From: Streptomyces phaeolivaceus
GTDB lineage: Bacteria; Actinomycetota; Actinomycetes; Streptomycetales; Streptomycetaceae
Assembly: GCF_009184865.1 (NCBI RefSeq)
Contig: NZ_CP045096.1
Location: 3,596,001 to 3,660,000 of the forward strand
Direction: 5' to 3'
Length of the DNA: 64,000 nucleotides
Shown here: piece by piece, positions 8,501 to 16,153 of the stretch
Position numbering within the stretch: position 1 is the first letter of the stretch
How the letters are laid out: each line of letters starts with the position of its first letter
Program-made: the position numbers and the translations under genes
The notes under the pieces: generated by a model
Told to the model about the DNA's origin: nothing
The model's database searches: none
The model's input: only the letters and a program-made list of their open reading frames with translations

Positions 8501-9700
8501 CGCGATACTCGTCCCGCTGCCGCCGGGCTCGCGGGACTGGTCCTCGTCCAGCCCGTCCACGACGAGGAGGAGGGTGCCGCCGTCCTGGGCGACACGCTCG
8601 GCGGCCTCGCGCAGCAGGAGTCTGCGCTCGCCCTCGCGGGCGGACGGCGAGCTGTGGCGGATGGGTTCGCGGCCCGCGATCGCGGCGAGCTGTTCGATGA
8701 GGGCTCCGGTGTAGGCGGCGCCGTCCGACTGGCCGGCGTAGCGCGCGGTGATGAAGAACCAGACCGGTACGACGCCACGGGGCGGATGCAGCGCGAACCA
8801 GGCCGCGAGCGCCGTCTTGCCGGTCCAGGGTGGTCCCTGGAGCCAGCGGTACGGGGTGGGGCCGCCGCAGAACTCGACGAGGTCACGGAGTTCGGAGCGC
8901 CTGTCGGCCAGTGCCTCGGGGGCGATGTCGGAGAGCTGTGCCCGGTAGACCTCCTGGATGAGGTCGAGCGCGCTGGCAGGTACGGCGTCCGGCAGCTCAC
9001 CCGGCAGCAGCCTACTGCCCAACTCCTCTTCCAGTGCGGCGAGTTCGGCCGATGCCAGTTTCTCCGCCCAGCGGTCCACCCGGCTCGCCGCGATCCGGCC
9101 GGGCCCGTCCGACCGGTGGTGACGGGTGACCAGCCCGACCAGACGGCCGCCCGCGAAGACGGCCGCGCCGGACATGCCCTCCCACGCGTCCCTCTCCGGG
9201 TCGGGGTCGTCCGCCGGGGGCGAGGTGACACACAGATCGAGGGTGCCCTCACGCCGGTTGGACAGGACGGCGCAGGTCGCACGGACGTGCTCGGCATCGC
9301 GGAAGCGTGAACCGTCGTCGTCCGTACGGAGTTTGAAGCGGGGGAATCCGAGGGCCGTGCAGCGCAGTACGGCGTCGTGCTCACCGACGCGCCCGTACGG
9401 GACCGGGGTGAGGTCCGTTCCGTCGTCCGGGACAGCGGGTGCGGCGACATCGAGTACGGCAATGTCGATGCCCTCGTGCCACCACGCCACCCTCGCCTCG
9501 ACGATCCGCTCACCCGGCCGGTCGGCCTGGAAGCGTGCCCGGACGGCCGTGGCGCCCGCGACGACATGCGCGGCGGTCAGCACCTTGCCCGGCGAGACGA
9601 GATACCCCGAACCACGGCGCCCCACGGCACCACCCGGTGCGGGAACGATGATCTCGGCGACCCGCTCCGGCCGCAGACCCCGGTCAGCGTTCGCCGTCAA
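5519..9700 (-). CDS. Trypsin-like protease / STAND NTPase / helical-repeat protein
   Basis: This is a 1393-residue three-part protein. Residues 1-215 are a trypsin-like domain with a complete triad: His45 (LTAAHVV), Asp79 (EGIDIAVL), Ser177 (EGMSGAAV). Residues 280-640 hold a P-loop NTPase with Walker A GPPWTGKT (289-296) and Walker B LLLVVDGLDED (377-387), followed by a winged-helix-like segment. Residues 650-1390 are alpha-helical repeats rich in Ala/Leu/Glu with TPR-like periodicity. There is no signal peptide, so it acts in the cytoplasm. The architecture fits sensor-switch-effector proteins of bacterial conflict systems, where ligand binding by the repeats triggers NTPase-driven activation of the protease. 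The start is TTG at 9700, overlapping the upstream trypco2-like gene by 17 bp. The ligand and the protein cut are unknown. Confidence 0.85.
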   Translation of the reverse strand: MTANADRGLRPERVAEIIVPAPGGAVGRRGSGYLVSPGKVLTAAHVVAGATAVRARFQADRPGERIVEARVAWWHEGIDIAVLDVAAPAVPDDGTDLTPVPYGRVGEHDAVLRCTALGFPRFKLRTDDDGSRFRDAEHVRATCAVLSNRREGTLDLCVTSPPADDPDPERDAWEGMSGAAVFAGGRLVGLVTRHHRSDGPGRIAASRVDRWAEKLASAELAALEEELGSRLLPGELPDAVPASALDLIQEVYRAQLSDIAPEALADRRSELRDLVEFCGGPTPYRWLQGPPWTGKTALAAWFALHPPRGVVPVWFFITARYAGQSDGAAYTGALIEQLAAIAGREPIRHSSPSAREGERRLLLREAAERVAQDGGTLLLVVDGLDEDQSREPGGSGTSIAALLPERLPPNVRVLVTSRPSPGIPSDVKGGHPLRDCPIVRISASAAARHTEHEAKYDLQRALGGDPLERDVVGLLTAARGTLSVEDLRELTGETGFILRHRLGSVFGRILRVRGGGGDSAGTDMTMYMTSRGYLFAHETLLRAAEHELGPDLDAYRERVHAWAEAYERRGWPEDTPPYLLQPYGRLVTLLRDARHATALATDPRRRERLRAATGSDAACLAEIEAARETVRRVTPDDLGASAVLAVVADIVARRNESLHPDIPAVHARLGRVRQAIGLARSVYLPMDRVRALTGVAGVLAESGDQRAVELAEEAVRLAEEAPHRWMRDVAVSTVAARGMLAVALARAGRRDEAVRGLLDLPRPDDASAALACSDALVTAAGVVGDPESAAVLLRKAEDTVERCDSTLYRACGTARLAEAYSGLGFPEDATRLRESVLASARKRANSSENLTAIAAYALRDTCSDEAKVLAESVVSELDPDGRPDRGAAVPSAVLALVTMDRMAEAQHLAQTVVYPLGQLEPSDVWWGIVEGWARRGAVVETWAALARWDADVFLRRGQGSVARVVGLLTAAGAATHVEALLLGEVDAAQATVPRRIIVEALAALAGHFAADDPQRSLALLHQAEHGRTSADGRVSFLAPERLAMLAPALATADRPDEAERLLGAIEEPKARTWSCAAVSLALADRDADRALRFAEKAVRLSRTVEDANVFPEPFTATVQALGWAGAARLVADFLADFTEAAQAFTFDPDRARAEAAAGLWPHDPGLAGRLVDEALRLLPRGDVARAVRLLVAVQPHDAGRASRVERFLTETHQEQPPPSEVGYGGWILHSLLAATTDPIAAKDRFDETVASSLLSEPPWSRSMGGAALAYAALGDHETAVSTARRAEDEEWCADALAQLAAHAACLPADRAPVPLYDDAFDVTLLARRLAMLLLPPPSGPDLPRARALLTEALTPVGWHHALPVLAAIDPDAVLRVRDVVFAQLGLSDRGCRP

Positions 9701-9995
9701 CCTCGCCGCCCGCGATCAGCACCGGCTCCGGGGCGCGCCCGTCGCCCGCCATGGACTTGGGCGACAGGGTGACCGTGATCCGCTGGGTCCGCGCGTGCGC
9801 GTGCTTGCCGTTCGCCCCCGCGTCGACCACCCACAGCCGGACCTTTGAGTCCGCACCGGCCTCCCGGGTGACCGCGACAGTCGCCTCGATCTCCACGGGG
9901 CCGACCTCGAACCGGATCGCCTCACCGTCTCCGTCCGCGAGCGCGCTGGTCAGCTGCTGCCGCAACTCCCGGATCATGTCGGACAGTTCGATCAC
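9684..9995 (-). CDS. Trypsin-co-occurring domain protein (trypco2-like)
   Basis: This small protein of about 103 residues begins VIELSDMIRELRQQL and continues with IRFEVGPVEIEATVAVTREAG and VRLWVVDAG, the pattern of the trypco2 family, which is found next to trypsin-STAND proteins. It likely forms a compact alpha/beta partner that senses or restrains the protease. The GTG at 9995 is preferred over GTG at 10013 because GAGGGGG lies just upstream of it. The stop overlaps the start of the protease gene by 17 bp, so the two are translationally coupled. Family name is from pattern memory; an HMM search would settle it. Confidence 0.75.
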   Translation of the reverse strand: MIELSDMIRELRQQLTSALADGDGEAIRFEVGPVEIEATVAVTREAGADSKVRLWVVDAGANGKHAHARTQRITVTLSPKSMAGDGRAPEPVLIAGGEVDGER

Positions 9996-10065
9996 ACTTC
10001 CCCCTCGGGCCACGGTGCTCAGATGCTACAAGTCACTGCGGCACACCGCCGGTTCCCAGCACCCC

Positions 10066-10479
10066 CTATACGGCCACCAATCGCACCCGGTCCCCGCAGA
10101 GCTTCGCCATGTCGTCGATGTCCGAGGTGAGCATGACCACCGGACGGTGCTGCCGCAGCGCCATCTCGGCCACGGCGGCGTCGATCGCGTACTTGTGACC
10201 GTGCAGACCGGCCCCGATCAGCATGGCCGAGGCGGCCTTGGCGTCCTCGTCCCCGACGGGCACGATGCGCATGCCGGACAGCACCCATGCGAGCCGCGCC
10301 TTGTCCGTCCGACGGTGAACCGCCTCAATGATCGTCAGAGCACTGATGGCCACCTCCATGCCCCTTTTACGCGCCTCGGCAACCAGCGCGACGACAGGCT
10401 CGTCGTCGCCGACCAGCTTGGACAGACCCTCGCAGTCCAGGACGAGGGTGCCCTCGTGACTCAGCTTGCGGCGGGCCAC
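10066..10479 (-). CDS. PIN-domain toxin (VapC-like), intact
   Basis: This 137-residue PIN protein keeps all four acidic positions expected for the metal-dependent RNase site: Asp15 (LVLDCEG), Glu52 (IIEAVHR), Asp100 (YAIDAAVA) and Asp120 (LTSDIDD). The GTG start at 10479 has GAGGAGGGG upstream and overlaps the antitoxin gene by 19 bp. VapC toxins cut tRNA or rRNA when the antitoxin is degraded. The sequence differs from the broken VapC at 3221-3478, so the two loci are not recent copies. The gene ends about 70 bp before the trypco2-like gene on the same strand. Confidence 0.85.
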   Translation of the reverse strand: MARRKLSHEGTLVLDCEGLSKLVGDDEPVVALVAEARKRGMEVAISALTIIEAVHRRTDKARLAWVLSGMRIVPVGDEDAKAASAMLIGAGLHGHKYAIDAAVAEMALRQHRPVVMLTSDIDDMAKLCGDRVRLVAV

Positions 10480-10745
10480 TGCCCCTCCTCGGCGAACACC
10501 TCGTCGAAGACGTGACGCGCCTGCTCCTGCGCCTCAGTGGAGATCGGCCCCTTGCGCTGTTCGTAGTCGGCCAGATACTCGTCCAGGATCCGGCCGCGCA
10601 GCTCCCGCTCCACCGCCTCGGTGATGAACGCGGAGAACTCACGCTTGCCGACCCGATGGCGGATCGCCTCCGCCGTGCCTTCCGGCAGTGAGAGGCTGAC
10701 CCGGGTCGCGGGGCCTTCGCCGATGCCGTACGAGGTGTCACCCAT
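10461..10745 (-). CDS. Ribbon-helix-helix antitoxin (VapB-like)
   Basis: This 94-residue protein has TRVSLSLPEGTAEAIRHRVG near residue 14, a ribbon-helix-helix DNA-binding strand and helix, then FSAFITEAVEREL, which completes the motif. The rest is a charged toxin-binding tail. The start at 10745 (MGDTSYG) is chosen over 10811. No clear Shine-Dalgarno is present, but GATAAT, a good -10 element, lies about 10-15 bases upstream, so the message may be leaderless or nearly so. It is expected to repress its own promoter together with VapC. Confidence 0.8.
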   Translation of the reverse strand: MGDTSYGIGEGPATRVSLSLPEGTAEAIRHRVGKREFSAFITEAVERELRGRILDEYLADYEQRKGPISTEAQEQARHVFDEVFAEEGQWPAAS

Positions 10746-10831
10746 GGACGCCAGATTATCAAAGGAGTAGGAATGGCGCGGGGTGGGGATACGGCAGGGC
10801 CGTACCTCCACCCCGGGGCGCCCGGTCCGGG

Positions 10832-12844
10832 TCAGCGGGGTTCGCGGACGACCGCCAAGTCTCCAGCCGGCACCTTCACGGTGGTGGTGCCTTCCGGGAT
10901 GTCCTTACCCGTCAGCAATTCGGTCGCGCCGGGCGCGACCTCCACCTCCGCCGCCGACTCCCCGTGGTTGATCAGGAAGAGGTAGTCCGCGTCCGGGCCC
11001 CGGCGCAGCATCGCCTCGACGCCCTCGGGAGTGCCGCGGACCGGCTCGACGCCCGCCTCGGCGCGGATGCGGTGCAGGAGGGACGCCAGGGTCGTCGGGT
11101 CCGGGCGGGTGGCCAGGTACCAGGCCGTGCCCGAGCCGTGGGGGGCGCGGGTGACCGCGGGGACGCCGGTGAGGGGGCCGGAGGCGTACGACGTGACCGC
11201 CTCCGCGCCCGCGAGGGCGACCCGCTCCGACCACAGTTCCGCCGTACCGCCGTCGCTCAGCTCCACCGACTCCCCCGGCAGCAGCGGGAAGAGTTCGTCC
11301 GTGCGGACGCCCAGCGCCTCGCGGAACGCGCCCGGGTAACCGCCCAGCCGGACATGGCAGTTCTCGTCCACCGCACCGCTGTGGAAGCCGACGGCGAGGG
11401 TGCCTCCGGCCGCCGCGAAGCCCGTCAGGTTGGCCGCGCCCGCGTCGTCCACCAGGTACAGGCTCGGCGCCAGCACCAGCTTGTAGGAGGAGAGGTCCGC
11501 GTCCGGGCGTACGAAGTCCACGGCGACGCCCGCGCGCCACAACGGCTCGTACCAGGCGCGGACCAGGTCCTGGAAGCGGAGCTTCTCGCTCGGCTGGGAC
11601 GGGAGTTCCACCGCCCACCAGGCGCTCCAGTCCCAGACGATCGCCACCTCGGCGACGCCCGTGCTGCCCCGCACCTCCGCCAACGACCGCAGATCCGCGC
11701 CGAGTCGGACGACGTCACGCCAGATCTGGCTGTCCGTGCCCGCGTGCGGCAGCATCGCCGAGTGCCACTGCTCGGCGCCCGCCTTGGCGGCCCGCCACTG
11801 GAAGTAGGCGATGCCGTCGGCGCCCCGGGCCACATGGGAGAGGGCGTTGCGGCGCAACTCCCCCGCAGTCTTGGCCCGGTTGACCGGCTGCCAGTTGACC
11901 GCGCCCGTCGAGTGCTCCATCAGCAGCCACGGGCTGCCGCCCGCGAGGGAGCGGACGAGGTCGCCGCTGAGGGCGATGTCGATCTCGGACTCGGGGTCCG
12001 TGGACTGGAGGTAGTGGTCGTTGGAGACGATGTCCAACTCCGGTGCCCAGCGCCAGTAGTCGAGCTTGTCGAAGTTGTACATCACCATGAAGTTGGTGGT
12101 GGCGGGCACACCCGGGGCGGCCTCCAGCAGTACTTCCCGCTCCGCCCTGCACAGCGACAGCAGCGCGTCGCTGCAGAAGCGGCGCCAGTCCAGCTGGTGG
12201 GTCGGGTTGGGGACGGCGCCCGTCGGCCGGGGCGGGATGATCTCGTCCCAGTCGTAGTACCACTGGCTCCAGAACGTCGTGCCCCAGGCGTGGTTGAGCG
12301 CCGCCAGGTCGTCGTCGTACTTCTCGCGGAGCCAGACCCGGAACGCCGCCGCGCTGGTGTCGCAGTAGCACTCGCCGTTGTGGCAGCCGTACTCGTTGTG
12401 GACGTGCCACATGACGACGGCCGGGTGGTCGGCGTACCGCTCGCCCAGCACCCGCGCGATCCGCAGGGCCGCCTCGCGGTAGGCGGGGCTCGACGGGCAG
12501 AAGGTCTGCCGGCTGCCGTACGAGAGGGTGCGGCCGTCCTTGTCGACCGGCAGCGCCTCCGGGTGCTCGACGAAGAACCAGGCAGGCGGGGCGGCCGTCG
12601 GGGTCGCCAGGTCGGCGGCGATGCCGTTCTCGTGGAGCAGGGCGAGGATCTTGTCCAGGCGGGAGAAGTCGTACTCGCCCTCCTTCGGCTCCAGCAGCGC
12701 CCACGCGAAGATGTTGACGCTGACCATGTTCACGCCCGCCTCGCGCATGAGGCGTACGTCCTCGGCCCAGACCTCCTCGGGCCACTGCTCGGGGTTGTAG
12801 TCGCCGCCGTAGGCGATCCCGGGGACGTTCAGTTCGCGCTTCAT
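10832..12844 (-). CDS. GH42 beta-galactosidase
   Basis: This 670-residue cytoplasmic enzyme hydrolyses terminal beta-galactosides. The GH42 start GIAYGGDYNPEQWPEEVW, the acid/base Glu151 in WHVHNEYG and the nucleophile Glu310 in WLLMEHSTG are present. Cys116, Cys154, Cys159 and Cys161 match the zinc-binding cluster of bacterial GH42 enzymes. The C-terminal trimerisation and beta domains follow. Its ATG overlaps the GH36 stop by 4 bp (12841-12844), so it is the last gene of the galactoside operon. No signal peptide is seen, which agrees with uptake of intact oligosaccharides by the adjoining transporter. Confidence 0.93.
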   Translation of the reverse strand: MKRELNVPGIAYGGDYNPEQWPEEVWAEDVRLMREAGVNMVSVNIFAWALLEPKEGEYDFSRLDKILALLHENGIAADLATPTAAPPAWFFVEHPEALPVDKDGRTLSYGSRQTFCPSSPAYREAALRIARVLGERYADHPAVVMWHVHNEYGCHNGECYCDTSAAAFRVWLREKYDDDLAALNHAWGTTFWSQWYYDWDEIIPPRPTGAVPNPTHQLDWRRFCSDALLSLCRAEREVLLEAAPGVPATTNFMVMYNFDKLDYWRWAPELDIVSNDHYLQSTDPESEIDIALSGDLVRSLAGGSPWLLMEHSTGAVNWQPVNRAKTAGELRRNALSHVARGADGIAYFQWRAAKAGAEQWHSAMLPHAGTDSQIWRDVVRLGADLRSLAEVRGSTGVAEVAIVWDWSAWWAVELPSQPSEKLRFQDLVRAWYEPLWRAGVAVDFVRPDADLSSYKLVLAPSLYLVDDAGAANLTGFAAAGGTLAVGFHSGAVDENCHVRLGGYPGAFREALGVRTDELFPLLPGESVELSDGGTAELWSERVALAGAEAVTSYASGPLTGVPAVTRAPHGSGTAWYLATRPDPTTLASLLHRIRAEAGVEPVRGTPEGVEAMLRRGPDADYLFLINHGESAAEVEVAPGATELLTGKDIPEGTTTVKVPAGDLAVVREPR

Positions 12845-14163
12845 CCAGCGGCCTCCAGGCCCTTGCTCAGCAGTCGGCGGGTCGTGTCCACGCCCCAGGG
12901 GTCCAGCGAGAGCAGCCGGTCGCTGGAGGCCATCAGGCCGCCCGTGGCCTCGACGTGCGCCGCCCAGCGCTCGCGGGTCTCCACGGCCGGGCGGGCCATC
13001 AGGCAGTCGGGGTCGTTCACCCAGAGGCGGCCGTGCTGCCACTGGCGGCCGACGCCCGTGAACTCGGCGGGGTCCTGGCCGGGCTGGCTGTGGTCGTCCG
13101 CCTCGGGGCGGCGGTGCGGGGCCGTGTCGGGGCTGACCCGCATGGCGTCGAACAGGCCGATCGAGGGGAGGATCGGCGCGCCGCAGCCCAGGAGATAGGC
13201 GTCGGGGCCGATGGCGGCGCGGATCAGTTCGATCCCGGAGCGGTACGCGGTGAGCGCGTCCACGTCGGTGTGGCGTACGCCGTCCAGGGCGCCCGCGTAG
13301 AGGAAGTCGACCTTGAAGTAGTCGTAGCCCTCGGCGCGCAGGGTGGTGAAGACCTCGGTGAGGTACGCCGCCGCCCCGGGGTGGGTGGTGTCGAGGACGT
13401 ACAGGTCGTGGCCCCAGTTGCGGCCGGCGTGGGTGAGGCCGCCGTCCGCGTCCCGTACCAGCCACTCCGGGTGCTCGGCGGCCAGGGTGCTCGCCGGGTC
13501 GACCAGGAAGGGCGCCGTCCAGATGCCGGCGCGGCGGCCCCGCGCCCGGATCGCGTCCGCGATGCCCTCGCGGGAGCGGAAGCGGCCGGAGAGGGTGAGC
13601 CAGTCGCCCAGGGCCTTCTGGTAGCCGTCGTCGATCTGGACGACGTCGATGGGCAGGTCGAGGGTGTCCATCGCACGGAGGTTCTCGTGGATGTCGTCCT
13701 CGGTGACGGAGGTGAAGTACTCGTACCAGGAGCACCAGACGGTGGGCGCCGGGCCGGGGGCCGTGAGACCGAGGGCGTCGGCCCAGTCGGCGAGGACCGA
13801 CCGGATGTCCGTGCCGGTCCACTCCTTCACGGGGCCGTCGGCGCTCACCTCCGCCTGTCCGTCGCGGACGACGAGGCGGATCGAGGGCACCTCGGCGGTC
13901 GGCTCGGGCGCCGCCCACAGCCGTACGGGGGTGCCGTCGCCCGGATCGAGCGCGAGCAGGCCCTCGCCCTGGAAGGTGTCGGCGGGCACGGCGCGGCCGG
14001 GGCGGTAGCAGACGGTCGCCCAGTTGGCGTTCGTCGGCCGGTACGGGGCGTCGCCGAGGGCGTAGGAGCCGCTGGGGCTCCAGGACTGCCAGCCCTCCTC
14101 GTGGACCCGGGCGGTGCGCGGGTCGACGGGCACGGAGGTGACCGGGGTGAAGGGGTGGGGCAC
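12841..14163 (-). CDS. GH36-type alpha-galactosidase
   Basis: This 440-residue enzyme has the clan GH-D barrel of alpha-galactosidases: VWCSWYEYF on the first strand, IDVVQIDDGYQ, the nucleophile Asp286 in YFKVDFLYAG and the acid/base Asp346 in MRVSPDTAP. It is shorter than large GH36 enzymes and lacks a long N-terminal beta-sandwich. It is coupled to the GH42 gene downstream and lies 83 bp after the permease. Together with GH42 it would break down mixed alpha- and beta-galactosides such as galactomannan side chains or plant galacto-oligosaccharides inside the cell. Confidence 0.88.
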   Translation of the reverse strand: MPHPFTPVTSVPVDPRTARVHEEGWQSWSPSGSYALGDAPYRPTNANWATVCYRPGRAVPADTFQGEGLLALDPGDGTPVRLWAAPEPTAEVPSIRLVVRDGQAEVSADGPVKEWTGTDIRSVLADWADALGLTAPGPAPTVWCSWYEYFTSVTEDDIHENLRAMDTLDLPIDVVQIDDGYQKALGDWLTLSGRFRSREGIADAIRARGRRAGIWTAPFLVDPASTLAAEHPEWLVRDADGGLTHAGRNWGHDLYVLDTTHPGAAAYLTEVFTTLRAEGYDYFKVDFLYAGALDGVRHTDVDALTAYRSGIELIRAAIGPDAYLLGCGAPILPSIGLFDAMRVSPDTAPHRRPEADDHSQPGQDPAEFTGVGRQWQHGRLWVNDPDCLMARPAVETRERWAAHVEATGGLMASSDRLLSLDPWGVDTTRRLLSKGLEAAG

Positions 14164-14246
14164 GGTGGTTCTCTCTCAGAGGTTTCAGGAACGGCTCCGG
14201 CGCCGGCCCGCTCGGACCCGGCGCCGAACCTGTACGAAGTGTGCTG

Positions 14247-15164
14247 TCAGCCCTTGTTGGCGCCCAGGGTCAGACCGCCCACGAACTGCCGCTGGAGCAG
14301 GAAGTAGACGATCAGGGTCGGGATCGCGGTGAGCAGGGCTCCGGCGGCGACGAGGTTGTTGTCGGTGAAGAACTGGCCGGAGAGGTTGTTCAGCGCCGAG
14401 GTGATCGGCATGTTCTCGCCGGTGGAGATCAGGACGAGCGCCCAGAAGAAGTCGTTGTAGATCCAGATGGACAGCAACGTGGCGAGCGCGGCCATGGCCG
14501 GCTTGCACAGCGGGAGCACGATCTGCCAGTACATCCGCCACACCGAGGCGCCGTCGACGAGCGCGGCCTCGGTCAGTTCGTGCGGCAGCGAGCGCATGTA
14601 GTTGCTGAGCACGAAGGCGCAGAACCCGGACTGGAACGCGATGTGGATGAGGACCAGACCGAGCGCCGAGTCGTACAGCTTGCCGCTCATCGTGATGCCG
14701 GGCAGGTCGATGAGGAGGTAGAGGCGGTACAGCGGGGTGATGATGACCTGCTGCGGGAGGAGGTTGCCCGCGGTGAACAGCAGCAGCAGGAACAGGTTGA
14801 CGCGGAAGTCGAAGCGGCTGACGTAGAACGCGACCATCGACGACAGGAACAGCGTGAGCAGCACCGCCGGGACGGCGATGATCAGCGTGTTCACGAAGTA
14901 GTGCGTCATGTCGGACTGCGTGAACGCGTTCGTGAAGTTGTCGAAGGTCAGCTTGTCGGGCCAGGAGACATAGCCCTTCTCGCTGGTCTCCGAGTACGGC
15001 CTGAGGGCCGCGTAGATCGCCCAGAGCAGCGGGGCGAGCCAGGCCAGCGCGGTGCCGGCCAGGAACACGTGCAGCAGGACCCGGGCGGGGCGGACGGGTG
15101 TGCGCTTCTTCTGCGGGCCCGTCGCGATGCCGTCGGCGACGGTGGGGGCGGTGGAGGCGCTCAT
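14247..15164 (-). CDS. Sugar ABC transporter permease (MalG type)
   Basis: This 305-residue membrane protein has six predicted segments. The cytoplasmic EAA loop that docks the ATPase is EAALVDGASVWRMYWQIVLP (about residues 205-224). The C-terminus GGLTLGANKG is typical of the MalG-side subunit. It overlaps the neighbouring permease gene by 4 bp. The operon has no ATPase gene, so it presumably uses a shared MsiK-type ATPase. Substrate is inferred as a galactoside from the enzymes that follow. Confidence 0.92.
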   Translation of the reverse strand: MSASTAPTVADGIATGPQKKRTPVRPARVLLHVFLAGTALAWLAPLLWAIYAALRPYSETSEKGYVSWPDKLTFDNFTNAFTQSDMTHYFVNTLIIAVPAVLLTLFLSSMVAFYVSRFDFRVNLFLLLLFTAGNLLPQQVIITPLYRLYLLIDLPGITMSGKLYDSALGLVLIHIAFQSGFCAFVLSNYMRSLPHELTEAALVDGASVWRMYWQIVLPLCKPAMAALATLLSIWIYNDFFWALVLISTGENMPITSALNNLSGQFFTDNNLVAAGALLTAIPTLIVYFLLQRQFVGGLTLGANKG

Positions 15165-16153
15165 GCGCGGCGCTCCTTCCGGAAGGTGCTGATCAGGTAC
15201 GGGATGATCACGACGAGCGAGATCAGCAGGAGGACGACCGCGATCGCCGACCCGTATCCGATCCGGCTGGACTCACCGATGATGTTGCTGGTCACGAGGA
15301 TCGACAGCAGCTCGGTGCCCTGGGCTCCGCCGTTGAAGACGAAGACGAGGTCGAAGGCGCGCAGTGCCTCGATGATGGTGACGACCAGGACGACCGTGTT
15401 GGTGGGGCGCAGCGTCGGGAAGATGACGTTCTTGAAGGTCTGCCACTCGTTGGCGCCGTCGAGCGAGGAGGCCTCGCGCAGCGAGGGGTCGACGCCCTTC
15501 AGACCGGCCAGGTAGAGGATCATCATGTAGCCGGTGTGGCGCCAGGACGCGGCGATCAGGACGGCCCAGAGGTTGAGGTCCGGGTCGCCGATCCAGTCGA
15601 TGTACTTACCCGGTTCGTTGGCGCCGATCAGGCTGTTGATCAGGCCGGTGTCGGGGTTGTAGACCAGCTGCCAGACGAAGCCGATGACCGCCATGGAGAG
15701 CACGACGGGCAGGAAGAACGCGGTCTGGTAGACCCGGCTGAACCGGATCTTCTTGTCCAGCTGCACGGCCAGGAACAGGCCCATGGGCGTGGGGATCAGG
15801 ATCAGGACGACGAACCAGACGACGTTGTGCTCGACGGCCGGCCAGAACTGCGGGTTGTTGGTGAACAGTTCCTTGAAGTTCTCCAGGCCGACCCACTTGA
15901 TGGAGTCGAAGCCGATGCCGTCCCAGGTGGTGAAGGCGAGGAGGATCGAGGCGAGGGCCGTCACCCAGACCAGCAGGACGTGCAGGACCGTCGGCAGGCC
16001 CGCCATCACACCGAGGACCAGCCGGTCGCGCTTGGTCAGCAGGCGCTTGTGGCCCGTCGCGGGCTTCTTGGCGGGGGCATGGGCAGAGCCCGGAGGCGGC
16101 ACGGCCGCCTCCGGGTTGCCCGACTTCTCGGGGGTGGTGTCGGTCTTGGTCAT
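15161..16153 (-). CDS. Sugar ABC transporter permease (MalF type)
   Basis: This 330-residue membrane protein has a hydrophilic N-terminal extension of about 45 residues rich in Pro, Ala and Lys, then six transmembrane segments. The EAA loop reads EASSLDGANEWQTFKNVIFP (about residues 228-247). It sits between the binding protein and the MalG-type permease with 4-bp overlaps on both sides (15161-15164 and 16150-16153), so the three transport genes are translationally coupled. Confidence 0.92.
   Translation of the reverse strand: MTKTDTTPEKSGNPEAAVPPPGSAHAPAKKPATGHKRLLTKRDRLVLGVMAGLPTVLHVLLVWVTALASILLAFTTWDGIGFDSIKWVGLENFKELFTNNPQFWPAVEHNVVWFVVLILIPTPMGLFLAVQLDKKIRFSRVYQTAFFLPVVLSMAVIGFVWQLVYNPDTGLINSLIGANEPGKYIDWIGDPDLNLWAVLIAASWRHTGYMMILYLAGLKGVDPSLREASSLDGANEWQTFKNVIFPTLRPTNTVVLVVTIIEALRAFDLVFVFNGGAQGTELLSILVTSNIIGESSRIGYGSAIAVVLLLISLVVIIPYLISTFRKERRA

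Noticed and set aside
7532..9310. A 592-codon plus-strand frame inside the STAND gene
   Set aside because: It lacks any domain pattern and is the expected antisense shadow of a high-GC gene; the minus frame has complete catalytic motifs.
10964..13198. A 744-codon plus-strand frame opposite the GH42 and GH36 genes
   Set aside because: It has Arg/Ala/Gly-rich shadow composition and no family pattern; the minus-strand enzymes are certain.
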